Of a stretch of 52,959 bases of DNA, positions 19,803 through 30,065 are shown piece by piece. Both the position numbers and the translations under genes were made by a program. Origin of the DNA: Candidatus Heimdallarchaeota archaeon (GTDB lineage Archaea; Asgardarchaeota; Heimdallarchaeia; Heimdallarchaeales; JAJRWK01). The notes below the pieces were generated by a model, which worked only from the letters and a program-made list of their open reading frames with translations, did not search any database and had not been told where the DNA came from. Position 1 is the stretch's first letter. Every line of letters starts with the position of its first letter. The stretch covers positions 1 through 52,959 of the forward strand of contig JAMOVR010000095.1 in the NCBI GenBank assembly GCA_027061945.1. The letters are read 5' to 3'.

Positions 19803-19940
19803 TCTTGAAAAAAGAAAGGAGAACTTTTTTCTTAGGCAAACTCGTTGTTCATTTCATTTCTTAAAAGATAGGCCTTTCTTACTAATTAACTGTGTCATTA
19901 TTGTTTCCCTTTTTAATGAATTTTTTTAAAAACGAATAGG

Positions 19941-20546
19941 ATGTCATATTCCATTTTAAACATCATTATAGCTACTATGATTATCTTTTTAGCAGAACTA
20001 GGAGATAAAACTGGACTATTAGTTATTGCTTTGTCAAGTAAAACTGGAAAAACAAAATCAGTGATTATTGGTGCAATGCTTGGTCTATTTTTTATGACAA
20101 TAATGGGTATTATTGCGGGGTCATTATTAACTCAATTAGTAAGTAATATGTATCTTGTTCATTTAATTGGTGCAACAATTTTTGTAATTATCGGGGTTTA
20201 TCTCATTTATAAGTCTTTGAGAAAAGATTCAGAAGAGAAAAAAGAAGAAGATAATCCTTCAGGGAAATCTATTTCTGAGTATAGCCATTGGAAAGTTATC
20301 TTCTTGTCATTAATAGCAATTGGAAGTGCCGAATTCTTAGATAAAACCCAATTTGCAGTAGTAACTTTAACTATTGAGTTTGGTTGGATAAATACGTTAA
20401 TTGGTTCTATGTTAGGGTTCTTTTTGATTACTTTTTTAGAAGCAATACTTGGTAATAAGTTGTCTGAAAAACTACCTGAAAAATATGTTGACCGTTTTGC
20501 AGGAATGCTATTCGTGTTAGCGGCAGTCTTTATGGTTTTATTTTAG
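19941..20546 (+). CDS. TMEM165/GDT1 (UPF0016) family cation transporter
   Basis: Two ExGD-like motifs AELGDKTGL and SAEFLDKTQF in hydrophobic protein. Confidence 0.88.
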   Translation: MSYSILNIIIATMIIFLAELGDKTGLLVIALSSKTGKTKSVIIGAMLGLFFMTIMGIIAGSLLTQLVSNMYLVHLIGATIFVIIGVYLIYKSLRKDSEEKKEEDNPSGKSISEYSHWKVIFLSLIAIGSAEFLDKTQFAVVTLTIEFGWINTLIGSMLGFFLITFLEAILGNKLSEKLPEKYVDRFAGMLFVLAAVFMVLF

Positions 20547-20707
20547 CGTTTGAGATTTAAACTAAAAAAGAAAAACAATTTTTTTAGTAGATTTATATTA
20601 AAAACTCTTTATTTTCACTTATTACCGGTTTTTGGATAACCATTAAACTACCAATAGTTTATAGGTATGAATGGCATACCAAAATATGGGAATGTGTCTA
20701 GGGTACT

Positions 20708-21190
20708 GTGAGGGTATTAAATATGAACACTGAAAGAAGAAAGATCTCCTCTTTGGCGCTTGATCTTGAGAGATTGTCTGCCATAGGGGATGTGATTACC
20801 GTTCAGATCGATTTACAACCTTTACCTGATGTCATACAAGAGCAACTAAAAACAATATTTAACGATCCACATAAATTAGGCAGATATCGGGATAATATGA
20901 TTTTTATTGATCGGGCTGGAGCTGCACATATTGATTATGAAGAGATATTAACTAAGATTGCAACAATTACTGGTGGTATTGATTCAATTGATGGAATTGT
21001 TGCTATGTTGGAAATTCCTTATCAAGGTGTAAAGCAACCTATTGTTGTAGAATTAGATTTTGAGCATAAAGCACCCCAAGTTTTATCTGTTCATAATACT
21101 AAGGAATTATTTAATATAACAAATCTTATTCAAGCAAAATGGGCTTTATCAAGGAAATTAATTAGCGAAGAAACAAATGATAAAATATAA
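20708..21190 (+). CDS. Hypothetical protein
   Basis: 160-aa ORF; internal ATG at 20723 may be the start. Confidence 0.6.
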   Translation: MRVLNMNTERRKISSLALDLERLSAIGDVITVQIDLQPLPDVIQEQLKTIFNDPHKLGRYRDNMIFIDRAGAAHIDYEEILTKIATITGGIDSIDGIVAMLEIPYQGVKQPIVVELDFEHKAPQVLSVHNTKELFNITNLIQAKWALSRKLISEETNDKI

Positions 21191-21216
21191 AGATAAGAGA
21201 TCTTCGGTCATTATGC

Positions 21217-22302
21217 TTAATGAGAATAATGTTTATGAGGGACAAATGGAAATTTTTCTAATATGATCTTATCCGCTTTATCAAACTGAGAAACAAAATA
21301 TCTATCATCATTAATTTCTTTTCTAAAAACAAAACAAAATTCTTCTGCGAAGGCCTTAAGGCCGATTTTCAAAACTTTACTTACATTTGAAGAAATTAGC
21401 AGGAATCCAACATTATGTTCAGATTGATTATATATCTGAATAGCGGCGTCTTTCAACTTTATCTCTTCAACTTGACCTTTACCGATACTTTCACCCATTA
21501 AATCGAATAATCCCCTAATAGCGCCACTAAACAATATAATATTCAATTCATCAATTTTATTCCATTCATAAGAATAAAGCGGAATCCCGGAGATCAAGTC
21601 TACAGAGATCACAGCATAAACTTTGAAAGGCAACACATAACCTAGTTTAGGTTCTTTCCAAAAACTGTAAGAAGACAAAAATACCCCCATAGAAACAAAC
21701 ATGTAATCTATCCCAGGAAATAACCAGACTAATCCAGTAGCAAAAGAAAGAGACGCTATTGGTCCAGACATTGTGGCACCTATCAAAGAAAGTAATGCAT
21801 ATTTCTTAATATTAGAAGGGCTTTTGTAGTAAATTTTAGTATTATAGTAGAACCATAAGGAACTATAAAGTAGAAAAATAATTGCACCACTTAGCATGAA
21901 GTAACCATTTAAAGAAGGCGCTACCTCATTCATTTTTGAGATATTAATAGATATAGCTTGTTCATCAAAAGCAAATACTAACATTAATGTTGAAAAAAAG
22001 GTTAAAATAATAATTTTATAAACATCCATATCAACTCGAGAGACAGTATCAATTAACCAAGAAATTGAAAAACCTATGGGAATCGTAATTAAAATAGCTA
22101 ATATATACACTAAAATATTAAGACTCCAGTAAGCATAACTAAGAAAAATAATACTTAAGAAAATAAATAACCATGAAATAGACATTGAGAGAAAATGTGG
22201 ATATCTGTGTTTTTTAAAGCCTAATACACTTATTCCTAATGCAAGTAGAGATGGTAGAATACTTATTGTCAATATTATTGCTCCAGTATGTGAATAAATC
22301 AT
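21217..22302 (-). CDS. Multi-TM protein with C-terminal longin/roadblock-like soluble domain
   Basis: TM-rich N-terminus followed by DLISGIPLYSYEW..LFSGAIRGLFDLMGESIGKGQVEEIKLKDAAI..FRKEINDDRYFVSQFDKA. Confidence 0.55.
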   Translation of the reverse strand: MIYSHTGAIILTISILPSLLALGISVLGFKKHRYPHFLSMSISWLFIFLSIIFLSYAYWSLNILVYILAILITIPIGFSISWLIDTVSRVDMDVYKIIILTFFSTLMLVFAFDEQAISINISKMNEVAPSLNGYFMLSGAIIFLLYSSLWFYYNTKIYYKSPSNIKKYALLSLIGATMSGPIASLSFATGLVWLFPGIDYMFVSMGVFLSSYSFWKEPKLGYVLPFKVYAVISVDLISGIPLYSYEWNKIDELNIILFSGAIRGLFDLMGESIGKGQVEEIKLKDAAIQIYNQSEHNVGFLLISSNVSKVLKIGLKAFAEEFCFVFRKEINDDRYFVSQFDKADKIILEKFPFVPHKHYSH

Positions 22303-22428
22303 TTCATACCCTCAAAGATCCTAATAATTCTCCTTTTTTAAAAGAAAAAGAGAACAACTAGAATTTCTCGTGATTGTTTCTAATTTATTTATGATGTACA
22401 TAAAAGTTGAGGAAAATATTTCCATTAT

Positions 22429-22676
22429 GTGAACTATCTCTTGCTTTTACTGAGAGTTTCCTTACTGCTTTTTAAGTAAGGTATCTCTAAACTATTTTCT
22501 TGTAAGAGAACTGCCTGGTAATAGCCGATTTTATGAAGGCTTTTTAACAGACGCTACAGTAGGAGTTATTTCATCTATCTATACAAGTCCCGCCAACAAT
22601 ACTATAAAAAAAGATGATCGATATCAATGATTATTCCATTTTCCCTTGCGGAAGGGGACTTCCCGCCAAGATAGGC
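22429..22676 (-). mobile_element. IS200/IS605-type relic, copy E (degraded)
   Basis: Reverse strand: ttggcgggaagtccccttccgcaaggg ... ctgtagcgtctgtt ... gcagtaaggaaactctcagtaaaagcaagagatagttcac; TTAA flank at 22682. Confidence 0.55.
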
Positions 22677-22721
22677 AAAAATTAAGAGATTAAAAAAGCA
22701 GTAAAAACCATATTCTAAATT

Positions 22722-23096
22722 CTAAGATAGTAATGGCTTTATTTTTTTAAGGAGCTGTTTTGCATTTAGCATTAGTAAACCCTTTGTTTCTTCTGTCGTT
22801 GCAATAATTACTAAATGATAATCTTTGTTTATTGGCAAAAGCAAAATGTTATGGTTTTCTTCCTCGATCAAGACCCTTTTTAATTGATAATTGCCCTTGA
22901 ATAAAGCTGATAACGTATTGTCAGCTAGTGAAAGAATTCTTTCACTCATTGCTTGAACAATTTCTCGGGGGTATTCTTGACTTGCTTCTGCCAAAACAAG
23001 TGCTTGTGGAGAATAAATAATTGAGGTTCCTTTGATTCCCTCAGTTTCTTCTTCAAACTCGCGAAGGACTTTTTCTATTTCATGTGCATTAACCAT
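22722..23096 (-). CDS. Roadblock/LC7 domain protein
   Basis: 124 aa; EIEKVLREFEEETEGIKGTSIIYSPQALVLAEASQEYPREIVQAMSERILSLADNT..HLVIIATTEETKGLLMLNAKQLLKKI. Confidence 0.75.
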   Translation of the reverse strand: MVNAHEIEKVLREFEEETEGIKGTSIIYSPQALVLAEASQEYPREIVQAMSERILSLADNTLSALFKGNYQLKRVLIEEENHNILLLPINKDYHLVIIATTEETKGLLMLNAKQLLKKIKPLLS

Positions 23097-23324
23097 GAGT
23101 CAATGGCCCCCGTTAATTTACTTACATCATATTGTTATGTTGATAGTATTTAGGATTTGCTAGAAAAAAATGTTGTGTAAATTCAGAACATGATAAATTG
23201 ATAACTTGAAAATATTGGTAGAAATAGGGAAAAGACAAAATATATCTTGTGAAAACCCTTTTTTCTCCTAAAAACCATTTTTTTTGAGAAGTTTTCTTAT
23301 ACTATTCAATCAAAGAAATAAATA

Positions 23325-24698
23325 ATGAGTTATGTAGAGAAATCATTCTACTGGTACCTAAAAAGAATGCTTACTTCCGGTTTCAAATTATTATTTAGCC
23401 GGAAGTATTTACCTTATTCTTTGTTCTTCATAATTATTATTAGTGCAACCAGTATTCTTGCTTACCTACGTTCTCAAAACGTTCAACAAGCCTTAGAATT
23501 ATATGATTTCATTTTAAAACTAGAATTAGCAGTAGGAACTGGTTTTATTCTTACAGGAATCTTTCTGGGGAAACGTTCTTCAGTAACTCAGTTCAGTTTC
23601 ATCATAATTATTTCAATTCTTGCATTTCTTGGGTATTCAAATGTAGATCCAATTGTATTAGATTTATTAGCTGCTTCTTCTTATATTATCTGGATTGCAA
23701 TATCTGTATTTGCAAGTTATAGTATGTTTCGAGATCTTTTTGGAAGTAAAGTATTAGGCACCATTTTGTTTTTAGGTAAAAAAGAGGGTGAAGGAAGTAT
23801 TTTATTTGCAGGACCCATTGCACTTCTTTTATTAGGAGATCTAGGAATAATATGGTACGCCGTACAAAATAGCCAAGAGTTGACTAAAGGGACGATTTAC
23901 GCATTGTTAGCATTTGTAGCAGCGATTTTTGTAGGAGAAATTATTATTTTATTCTTTGGTTCAGTGGATGACGTGTTTTTCACTTCATTGTTATTTTTCC
24001 TTGCTATGGGTACAATTAGATTATTACAATTGGTTTTAGATATTTTATTACCTCGAACAAAAAGCAGTATCTCATGGACAGACACTATTTTAGTCATATT
24101 CTTCCTTTTGTACAGTGTGCAAGGTATGACTAAAAAAGCAGAAAAAATACCGGATGAAGAAATAATCGCGGAAGGGAGCTGGATCGGACAAAAAATCACT
24201 ATGATTATTGGCGATCGAGGCGCTGTAATAATCTTATTAGGACTTATCTTTGGGTTCCATGTTACACAATTACAAGTTCTTTTTGGAGAATCAATCATAT
24301 TGACTAGATATTTTGCTGGTAGTAATGTTAGTGTTGCTCAGTTAGGACATGAAATCGGTGTTTTAATACAAGGCATATGGTTCTTTGTATTACTGTTTTT
24401 ATGGATGTTCTCTCCCAGTTTCAGGAAATATGCTTCACCCGAAATAAAGAGATTTGGTTGGTTACCTCCTTTCGAGGATTTAGTTGAATTTATAGAAGCC
24501 TCGAAGGGCGGAGAAATTGATTGGAAAAAAGAATTAACTAAGTTTGCTCTTTCAGCAGCTGGTTCTAAGATAATTTCTCCTTTTAAATCAAATCAACCTA
24601 CTTTCGAAGAAAGAACAAAAAATTTCTTTTCAAAGATGAAACAAAAAAGAAAAGAGAAAAAGAAACAACAAAAACACCCATCAAAAGACGAGGAATAA
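23325..24698 (+). CDS. Multi-pass membrane protein with basic C-terminal tail
   Basis: 457 aa, many hydrophobic segments, K/Q-rich C-terminus. Confidence 0.7.
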   Translation: MSYVEKSFYWYLKRMLTSGFKLLFSRKYLPYSLFFIIIISATSILAYLRSQNVQQALELYDFILKLELAVGTGFILTGIFLGKRSSVTQFSFIIIISILAFLGYSNVDPIVLDLLAASSYIIWIAISVFASYSMFRDLFGSKVLGTILFLGKKEGEGSILFAGPIALLLLGDLGIIWYAVQNSQELTKGTIYALLAFVAAIFVGEIIILFFGSVDDVFFTSLLFFLAMGTIRLLQLVLDILLPRTKSSISWTDTILVIFFLLYSVQGMTKKAEKIPDEEIIAEGSWIGQKITMIIGDRGAVIILLGLIFGFHVTQLQVLFGESIILTRYFAGSNVSVAQLGHEIGVLIQGIWFFVLLFLWMFSPSFRKYASPEIKRFGWLPPFEDLVEFIEASKGGEIDWKKELTKFALSAAGSKIISPFKSNQPTFEERTKNFFSKMKQKRKEKKKQQKHPSKDEE

Positions 24699-24835
24699 TT
24701 CTAATTTAAATTGTATGCTCTTTTTAATTTCAATGCTCTTAATTTTTGAAATAACAAAAATTGCAATTAAAAAAAATTATTTGACTTTTAAATAATATCT
24801 CATTTCATCATCGATTTTTATTATTACAAAATAAT

Positions 24836-25092
24836 GTGAATTCATTACTTATTTTGGCAAGTGGCTTTCTACTTATTTAGAGAAGAATTGTCCCAGAACA
24901 ACCTCCTTGCATGCAAGGAAATGGTATAATTCGGTATAGATCTTCCGGAGGAACCCCCTATAAACATTACAAGATGAATTGACTGCCCCAGATTTATAAT
25001 AATACTAAATAAAAAAATGTTAGTTTCAGTATTGGTATCGGTTTTTATTCCCCACACCCACCTTTCCAGAAGAAAAGGGACTTCACGCCGAC
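24836..25092 (-). mobile_element. IS200/IS605-type relic, copy F (degraded)
   Basis: Reverse strand: gtcggcgtgaagtccctt..ggaaaggtgggtgtggggaataaaaaccgata, like copy C; ends gaattcac; TTAA at 25097. Confidence 0.5.
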
Positions 25093-25295
25093 AAAATTAA
25101 CATTATTTTCTTTTATTCATAAACATGATAATAAGGAAGGAATATATTTAACAAAAATAAAATCTTTCTTTTTCTCACCAATAAATATTTGTGTCTAGCT
25201 AAAAACACCTTTCGATAAATTCAAATTCTCCTTTTTTTGCCCTACTTTAGATAGTAACATTAATTCACTATAGCATCATCAACGAGAGGATTAAG

Positions 25296-25820
25296 ATGCC
25301 TAAGAAAAAACGTGTAGAGTTCCCAGAAGATCTTTATTATTTGAATAAAGAGGTATGGTTAAGAGAAGTTGAAACAGACCGGTATGCTTTAGGCATAACC
25401 GATTATTTGCAAAATGAGTTAGGCGATGTAGTGGGCATAGTCACTTCGCCCCCTGAAACCATCATCCAAGAAAACGAAGAAATGCTTTTTTTAGAATCAA
25501 TTCAAACGGATTATTCAATCAGAGCCCCTACCTCTTTAATTATTAAAAGAGTTAATGATGAAGTAACTAGAAATCCCGAGTTAATAAATGAAGATCCTTA
25601 TGAAAATTGGATCATTGAAGTTTCGTTTATCGGAGCAGATGTAAAGGACCTAGTAGTTGAACTGGAAGATCTCTTAGATGAAGTATATGAATTAACAGGA
25701 TACCAGGATGACATGTTTGAAGAAGACGATTTTGACGGAGCACCACTATTTGATAACAATGGAAAAACAGGTTTTGATGATTACGAATCAGATTATGGTA
25801 TATACGAAGACGAATGGTGA
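25296..25820 (+). CDS. GcvH-like protein lacking lipoyl lysine, acidic C-terminal tail
   Basis: FPEDLYYLNKEVWLREVETDRYALGITDYLQNELGDVVGIV..LFLESIQTDYSIRAPTSLIIKRVNDEVTRNPELINEDPYENWIIEV aligns with GcvH; ESVKA replaced by ESIQT. Confidence 0.8.
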   Translation: MPKKKRVEFPEDLYYLNKEVWLREVETDRYALGITDYLQNELGDVVGIVTSPPETIIQENEEMLFLESIQTDYSIRAPTSLIIKRVNDEVTRNPELINEDPYENWIIEVSFIGADVKDLVVELEDLLDEVYELTGYQDDMFEEDDFDGAPLFDNNGKTGFDDYESDYGIYEDEW

Positions 25821-25997
25821 AAAAACTAAAAAAAATGTTATTTTATTTACTTTTCTTTTAATATTTTTTTATGAATGAAGTTTTTGTCGTATATTATAAA
25901 ATAGCTCTGTGTTTCTTGTGAGAAATCAATTTTCGGATACAAAACTATAATAATTATGTTGAGTAATGTGAAAGCGTAAAATAATTGAGGGCTGATA

Positions 25998-26192
25998 ATG
26001 TCTGGAGGACCAAACATTCCGGTTCCACATGTTGATAGTTCAAGCTCAAGACCAGTAAACCCACAATGTGAATTATATGATGGCGATGAAACTACTGCTT
26101 GGGTTTGTAAAGGATATATTACCAAAACAGGGACCTGTATTCGCAGAGATGACGTAGAATGCGACGGGTTCGGTAACATTACTCCAAAATAA
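25998..26192 (+). CDS. Small hypothetical protein
   Basis: 64-aa ORF, four Cys. Confidence 0.4.
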   Translation: MSGGPNIPVPHVDSSSSRPVNPQCELYDGDETTAWVCKGYITKTGTCIRRDDVECDGFGNITPK

Positions 26193-26255
26193 AATTTAAC
26201 TCCAAAATTTTTCCCCTTTTTTTCTTTTTTAAAAACAAAAATTTAAATTACTTTT

Positions 26256-27344
26256 TTAATCAATGAATTGCTTAAAAACTTCTAGAAAAGGCTTATTTTC
26301 CAGCACATCTAAAGCGAAGTCCAGTCGTTCTTGCATTTCCTTTAATAAAGTTGCTTGTGGAACCTCTTTATGTACTCTATTTGGATAATCTAATGCGTCA
26401 AGAACTCCCCATTGCGCAACAAAGTAATCTACGGTTAAACCGTAACTGAAAATTTTTGTAAGTTCTGGACCGTTCAAGTAATTCATTTGAACTTGATATC
26501 CTTCAATAAATGAAGAAAAATCTTTCTTTACTACTGAGAATTTTCCGGTAATTCTCCATTCCTGAAAAGCCTGATTCCCAAAAAAGATGCCCATGTCTTC
26601 AGATCGAGAAAATCCATTTGTTTGGATATAATGGGGATCAATTACATATACAGTATTAATCATGTTTTTATCTTCGATCTTAGAGATCATAACATTACTT
26701 TGATGAAAATCCCCGAAGATTAAGGATTCTTCGAGATTATTTTCTAGCATAGGAATAAATAATTTACATCCTTGAAGAAATCGTTTTTCGAAATTTTGAT
26801 TAATCTTTTCTCCTTTCATCCCTAATACTCTTATAAGATCTTTGTAAAGAGAAATATTTACTTTCCCTGTATTTATCCCATGAATTGTTGCTAAGAGTCT
26901 TCCTGTTAAAAATGCTTTTTCAGGATTAGGGGGCAATTCATCATAGTTTTCACCTTCAATACCCTCATAAACAATAATTGGAGGAGAATTTGTTGATGCA
27001 AAGATAACTTTGGGCGTGGAAAACATGTAATATTTGCTGAGCCTTCGTTCTATAAGCATAGAATTAATAAGTTCACTTTTAATTGCTTTCACATCATCAG
27101 TAAATTTCATAGCTACTGTTGCACTTAATTCTTTTTCATTTGCTTGGAAAAAAACTTTTGAAATATAAAGGCTCCCTTCTGCCCCCCTTTTACTTTTTGT
27201 TTTTGTTTTTAATATTGCGAAATTCTTGGGTTTATTTCCTAGTATTCTTGAAGCCAAATACTCAAAATAATATTGAAATGCTTTTACAGCCTCAGGTATT
27301 AAGTATTTATCGGGATTCGAAAAGTTGTTGTCGCTTTTCATCAT
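26256..27344 (-). CDS. Aminoglycoside-phosphotransferase-like kinase-fold protein
   Basis: LIFGDFHQSNVMIS (Brenner motif) followed by VYVIDPHY. Confidence 0.75.
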   Translation of the reverse strand: MMKSDNNFSNPDKYLIPEAVKAFQYYFEYLASRILGNKPKNFAILKTKTKSKRGAEGSLYISKVFFQANEKELSATVAMKFTDDVKAIKSELINSMLIERRLSKYYMFSTPKVIFASTNSPPIIVYEGIEGENYDELPPNPEKAFLTGRLLATIHGINTGKVNISLYKDLIRVLGMKGEKINQNFEKRFLQGCKLFIPMLENNLEESLIFGDFHQSNVMISKIEDKNMINTVYVIDPHYIQTNGFSRSEDMGIFFGNQAFQEWRITGKFSVVKKDFSSFIEGYQVQMNYLNGPELTKIFSYGLTVDYFVAQWGVLDALDYPNRVHKEVPQATLLKEMQERLDFALDVLENKPFLEVFKQFID

Positions 27345-27369
27345 TATGCTAATAACCTCTTTTCTTTCT

Positions 27370-28263
27370 TTATTTTAATAGCTTCTCTATCTTGTTCATA
27401 CATAATTCAAAAATTCTGTTTACAGTTTCAGAACTATTAGTGTTTTCAATTATAGGAACACCCATCACCTCTGCAGATTCAACTAAATAATCATGGATTT
27501 TCCGGATATTTTGAAAATATTCTTTTGTATTTTTTGTTATTCTTTTCTCTTCTAAAATTCTGTTTAAATGTTCTTCAGAATCTTCTAAAAACAAAGTAAC
27601 GAGTAAAATATTTGGGTTGTCTCTCATTTCCTTATCGATTATTTGTGGGACTAAATGTTCTCCTCTTAGAATAAAACTAGTTTTTTCTAACCATGCACGG
27701 TTTATCATTGCTTGTATTCCTGCTTTCAAAATTTTTACTTGCTCTTCAAATCCAATAATTACTTTATCAAATAAAGCGGAGTGGATTGGTCTTAGGGCTT
27801 TCCAAGCTAAATATGAGGGATAATAAAGCTCTGGAGCTAAGCTTTCCGAAATTACTTTTTGAGAGATGTTTAACAGCAATGAAGTCTCAAAATTACGGTA
27901 TATGTCTAGTCTAAAAGCGATTTCTCGAGCGATAAGTCCTTTTCCTACACCCGGAGCACCACTAATTAGTATTATTAATGGTTGCTGAGATTCTGACCAT
28001 TTCTCTAAAAGAACATATTTTTGGGCAATCTCGGAGCCAAAATTTTTTTCAAGTTGACCTTTAACTAGGTCGATGAATTCTTCTTCCTCTATTTCTGAAA
28101 CTTTTTTTCTTCTTAAATAACGATAGATATTATTTGCTAAGTTATGCCCGTTATTAAGAGGTATTCCTAATCTAGTAAGCCTATGGGCTAAAATACCCCT
28201 AGAAAAAGGTGTTTTATATTGTTTACCTAAAATAAAAATATTATTAGAGCTCTCCATAGGCAT
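27370..28263 (-). CDS. 2-phosphoglycerate kinase-like P-loop kinase, paralogue 1
   Basis: ATP-cone-like N-terminus; LIILISGAPGVGKGLIAREIAFRL; resembles neighbouring ORF. Confidence 0.65.
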   Translation of the reverse strand: MPMESSNNIFILGKQYKTPFSRGILAHRLTRLGIPLNNGHNLANNIYRYLRRKKVSEIEEEEFIDLVKGQLEKNFGSEIAQKYVLLEKWSESQQPLIILISGAPGVGKGLIAREIAFRLDIYRNFETSLLLNISQKVISESLAPELYYPSYLAWKALRPIHSALFDKVIIGFEEQVKILKAGIQAMINRAWLEKTSFILRGEHLVPQIIDKEMRDNPNILLVTLFLEDSEEHLNRILEEKRITKNTKEYFQNIRKIHDYLVESAEVMGVPIIENTNSSETVNRIFELCMNKIEKLLK

Positions 28264-28416
28264 TACTACACCAAAATTGTTCTTTAATAAAGATCAATCC
28301 CTTACTTCTTTATTTTTTTCCCTAAAAATAAAGAAGTTAAAAATAAAAGACTAAGAAGAAATATAACTCTAAAAAACAAAAAACAACTGTAGAACATTCA
28401 CAATCGGTGGCTGTAA

Positions 28417-29355
28417 TTGACATCTCCCTCTAAAACAAAAAAAACAGATACAAATACAAATAGTAAAAAAAACACACCTTTAATCGTTACCAAAAGCGGG
28501 AAAATACCTTTTTCAACAGGATATTTAGCAGAATCGTTATTAGTTTTGGGTATAACTTTAAAAGAAGCATATAAATATGCAGAAAAAATTAGTCGAAAAT
28601 TAAAGACTCTTGACCAACCGGAAATTAAAAGTTCAACACTTATGGAACTAATAATCAGAGAGTTTCAAGAATCTAAGCACCCTTATGCAATAAGGGCTGA
28701 ATTCCTAAGAAATGATTTAAAGTTGCTAAGACCATTGGTAGTGCTTCTCTCAGGAGTAACTGGAATTGGTAAAAGCACAATTTCTCTTCTTATTAGTCAA
28801 AGGTTTAAAATAGAAAGCTTGCTTGGTTCTGACTTTGTCCGAGAAGTATTTCGTTCGGCAATTAATCCTAGACTAATGCCTACTATTCATTTTAGTAGTT
28901 ATGAGGTCGGTGATCATCTAGGGCTTTCCATTTCAAGAAGACTTAATCGTCATATAATTGGTTTTGAAGAGCAAGCAAGAAAAGTAATGGTTGGTATCGA
29001 AGCTACTATTGACTATGTAATTTCTCAAAGAGATACAATTTTAATCGAAGGTGTTCATGGCATTCCTTATCTCTTAAAGGAAGAGTATGTTTCTTCTGAA
29101 CATGTTGTTCCTATTCTACTTACTTTAGAAGACGAAGAACTTCATTATAATCGACTGAAAAAAAGAGAACGCTTGAATCCAAACAGAAAAGGAACTCATG
29201 TAAAATATTTTGATCGAATACGTTCTATTCAAGCTTATCTTATCGAAAGATGCAAAGATGAGGGCTTTCCAGTAGTTGATCTGAAAGACGAATATGATGC
29301 TGTAACTCAAATCACTGAGGAGATTTGGAAAAGAAAACTCTCTAGTTTGAGTTAA
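28417..29355 (+). CDS. 2-phosphoglycerate kinase-like P-loop kinase, paralogue 2
   Basis: VVLLSGVTGIGKSTISLLISQRF..LGSDFVREVFRSAINP..LHYNRLKKRERLNPNRKGTHVKYFDRIRSIQAYLIERC. Confidence 0.78.
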   Translation: MTSPSKTKKTDTNTNSKKNTPLIVTKSGKIPFSTGYLAESLLVLGITLKEAYKYAEKISRKLKTLDQPEIKSSTLMELIIREFQESKHPYAIRAEFLRNDLKLLRPLVVLLSGVTGIGKSTISLLISQRFKIESLLGSDFVREVFRSAINPRLMPTIHFSSYEVGDHLGLSISRRLNRHIIGFEEQARKVMVGIEATIDYVISQRDTILIEGVHGIPYLLKEEYVSSEHVVPILLTLEDEELHYNRLKKRERLNPNRKGTHVKYFDRIRSIQAYLIERCKDEGFPVVDLKDEYDAVTQITEEIWKRKLSSLS

Positions 29356-29665
29356 GAAACGTTTTTCTACGCGAAACATTTATAAACATGTTTTGTTGTG
29401 TTGATTTTGCTCAAAAACTTTTCATGATGGGGTATTTAGTCTAACATTTATCATGATGAAATATATTCACTTTTTTTCAATAATGTTCCATGGTTTGAAT
29501 TGAATTGACAGTATTTGTAAATGATTGAATAAAGTTATTCATTTACAGTCACTTTTTCAAATAAAATTTATATATGGGCATGATCTAAGTTTAATTGGCT
29601 TAGTCCAAAAACCCCCCTATAAACTTAATGATAAAAAACCAAAAAATTATAAAGAGGTAGTTTGT

Positions 29666-29926
29666 ATGGTTAAAAAACTCCCAGAATCAGGAAGACCAAT
29701 AGTAAGATTATTAGAAAAAGAAGGACCTTTAACTCAAAGAGATATTATTGCAAGGCTCAATATTCCGACAAGGACAATACGTTATGGCATACGGCGATTA
29801 ATGGAAAAAGGGTATATTAAAAAGCTACCCAATTTAAGAGATATGAGAAGTGTATATTACTATATTTCACCAGACATTGATCAAGACTTATTGCGTGAAC
29901 TGTTGGAAGAACCGCAAACGCAATAA
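29666..29926 (+). CDS. Small winged-helix (MarR/ArsR-like) transcriptional regulator
   Basis: Met with upstream aaagaggtag RBS; LEKEGPLTQRDIIARLNIPTRTIRYGIRRLMEKGYIKKLPNLRDMRSVYYYIS. Confidence 0.8.
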   Translation: MVKKLPESGRPIVRLLEKEGPLTQRDIIARLNIPTRTIRYGIRRLMEKGYIKKLPNLRDMRSVYYYISPDIDQDLLRELLEEPQTQ

Positions 29927-30065
29927 TTCTTTTCATTATCTTATCTAGGAAATAATAAGTTTGAAAAAAACGATTGGGGTAGGAACAATTTTTTTCACTT
30001 AAGTTATAAAAAAATAAATAACTACGTATAAGGCGCTCTTTTTTATTTTACCCCCAAAACTTTTA

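Noticed and set aside
24869-25057. 62-aa minus-strand ORF
   Set aside because: Falls inside relic copy F; no recognisable domain.
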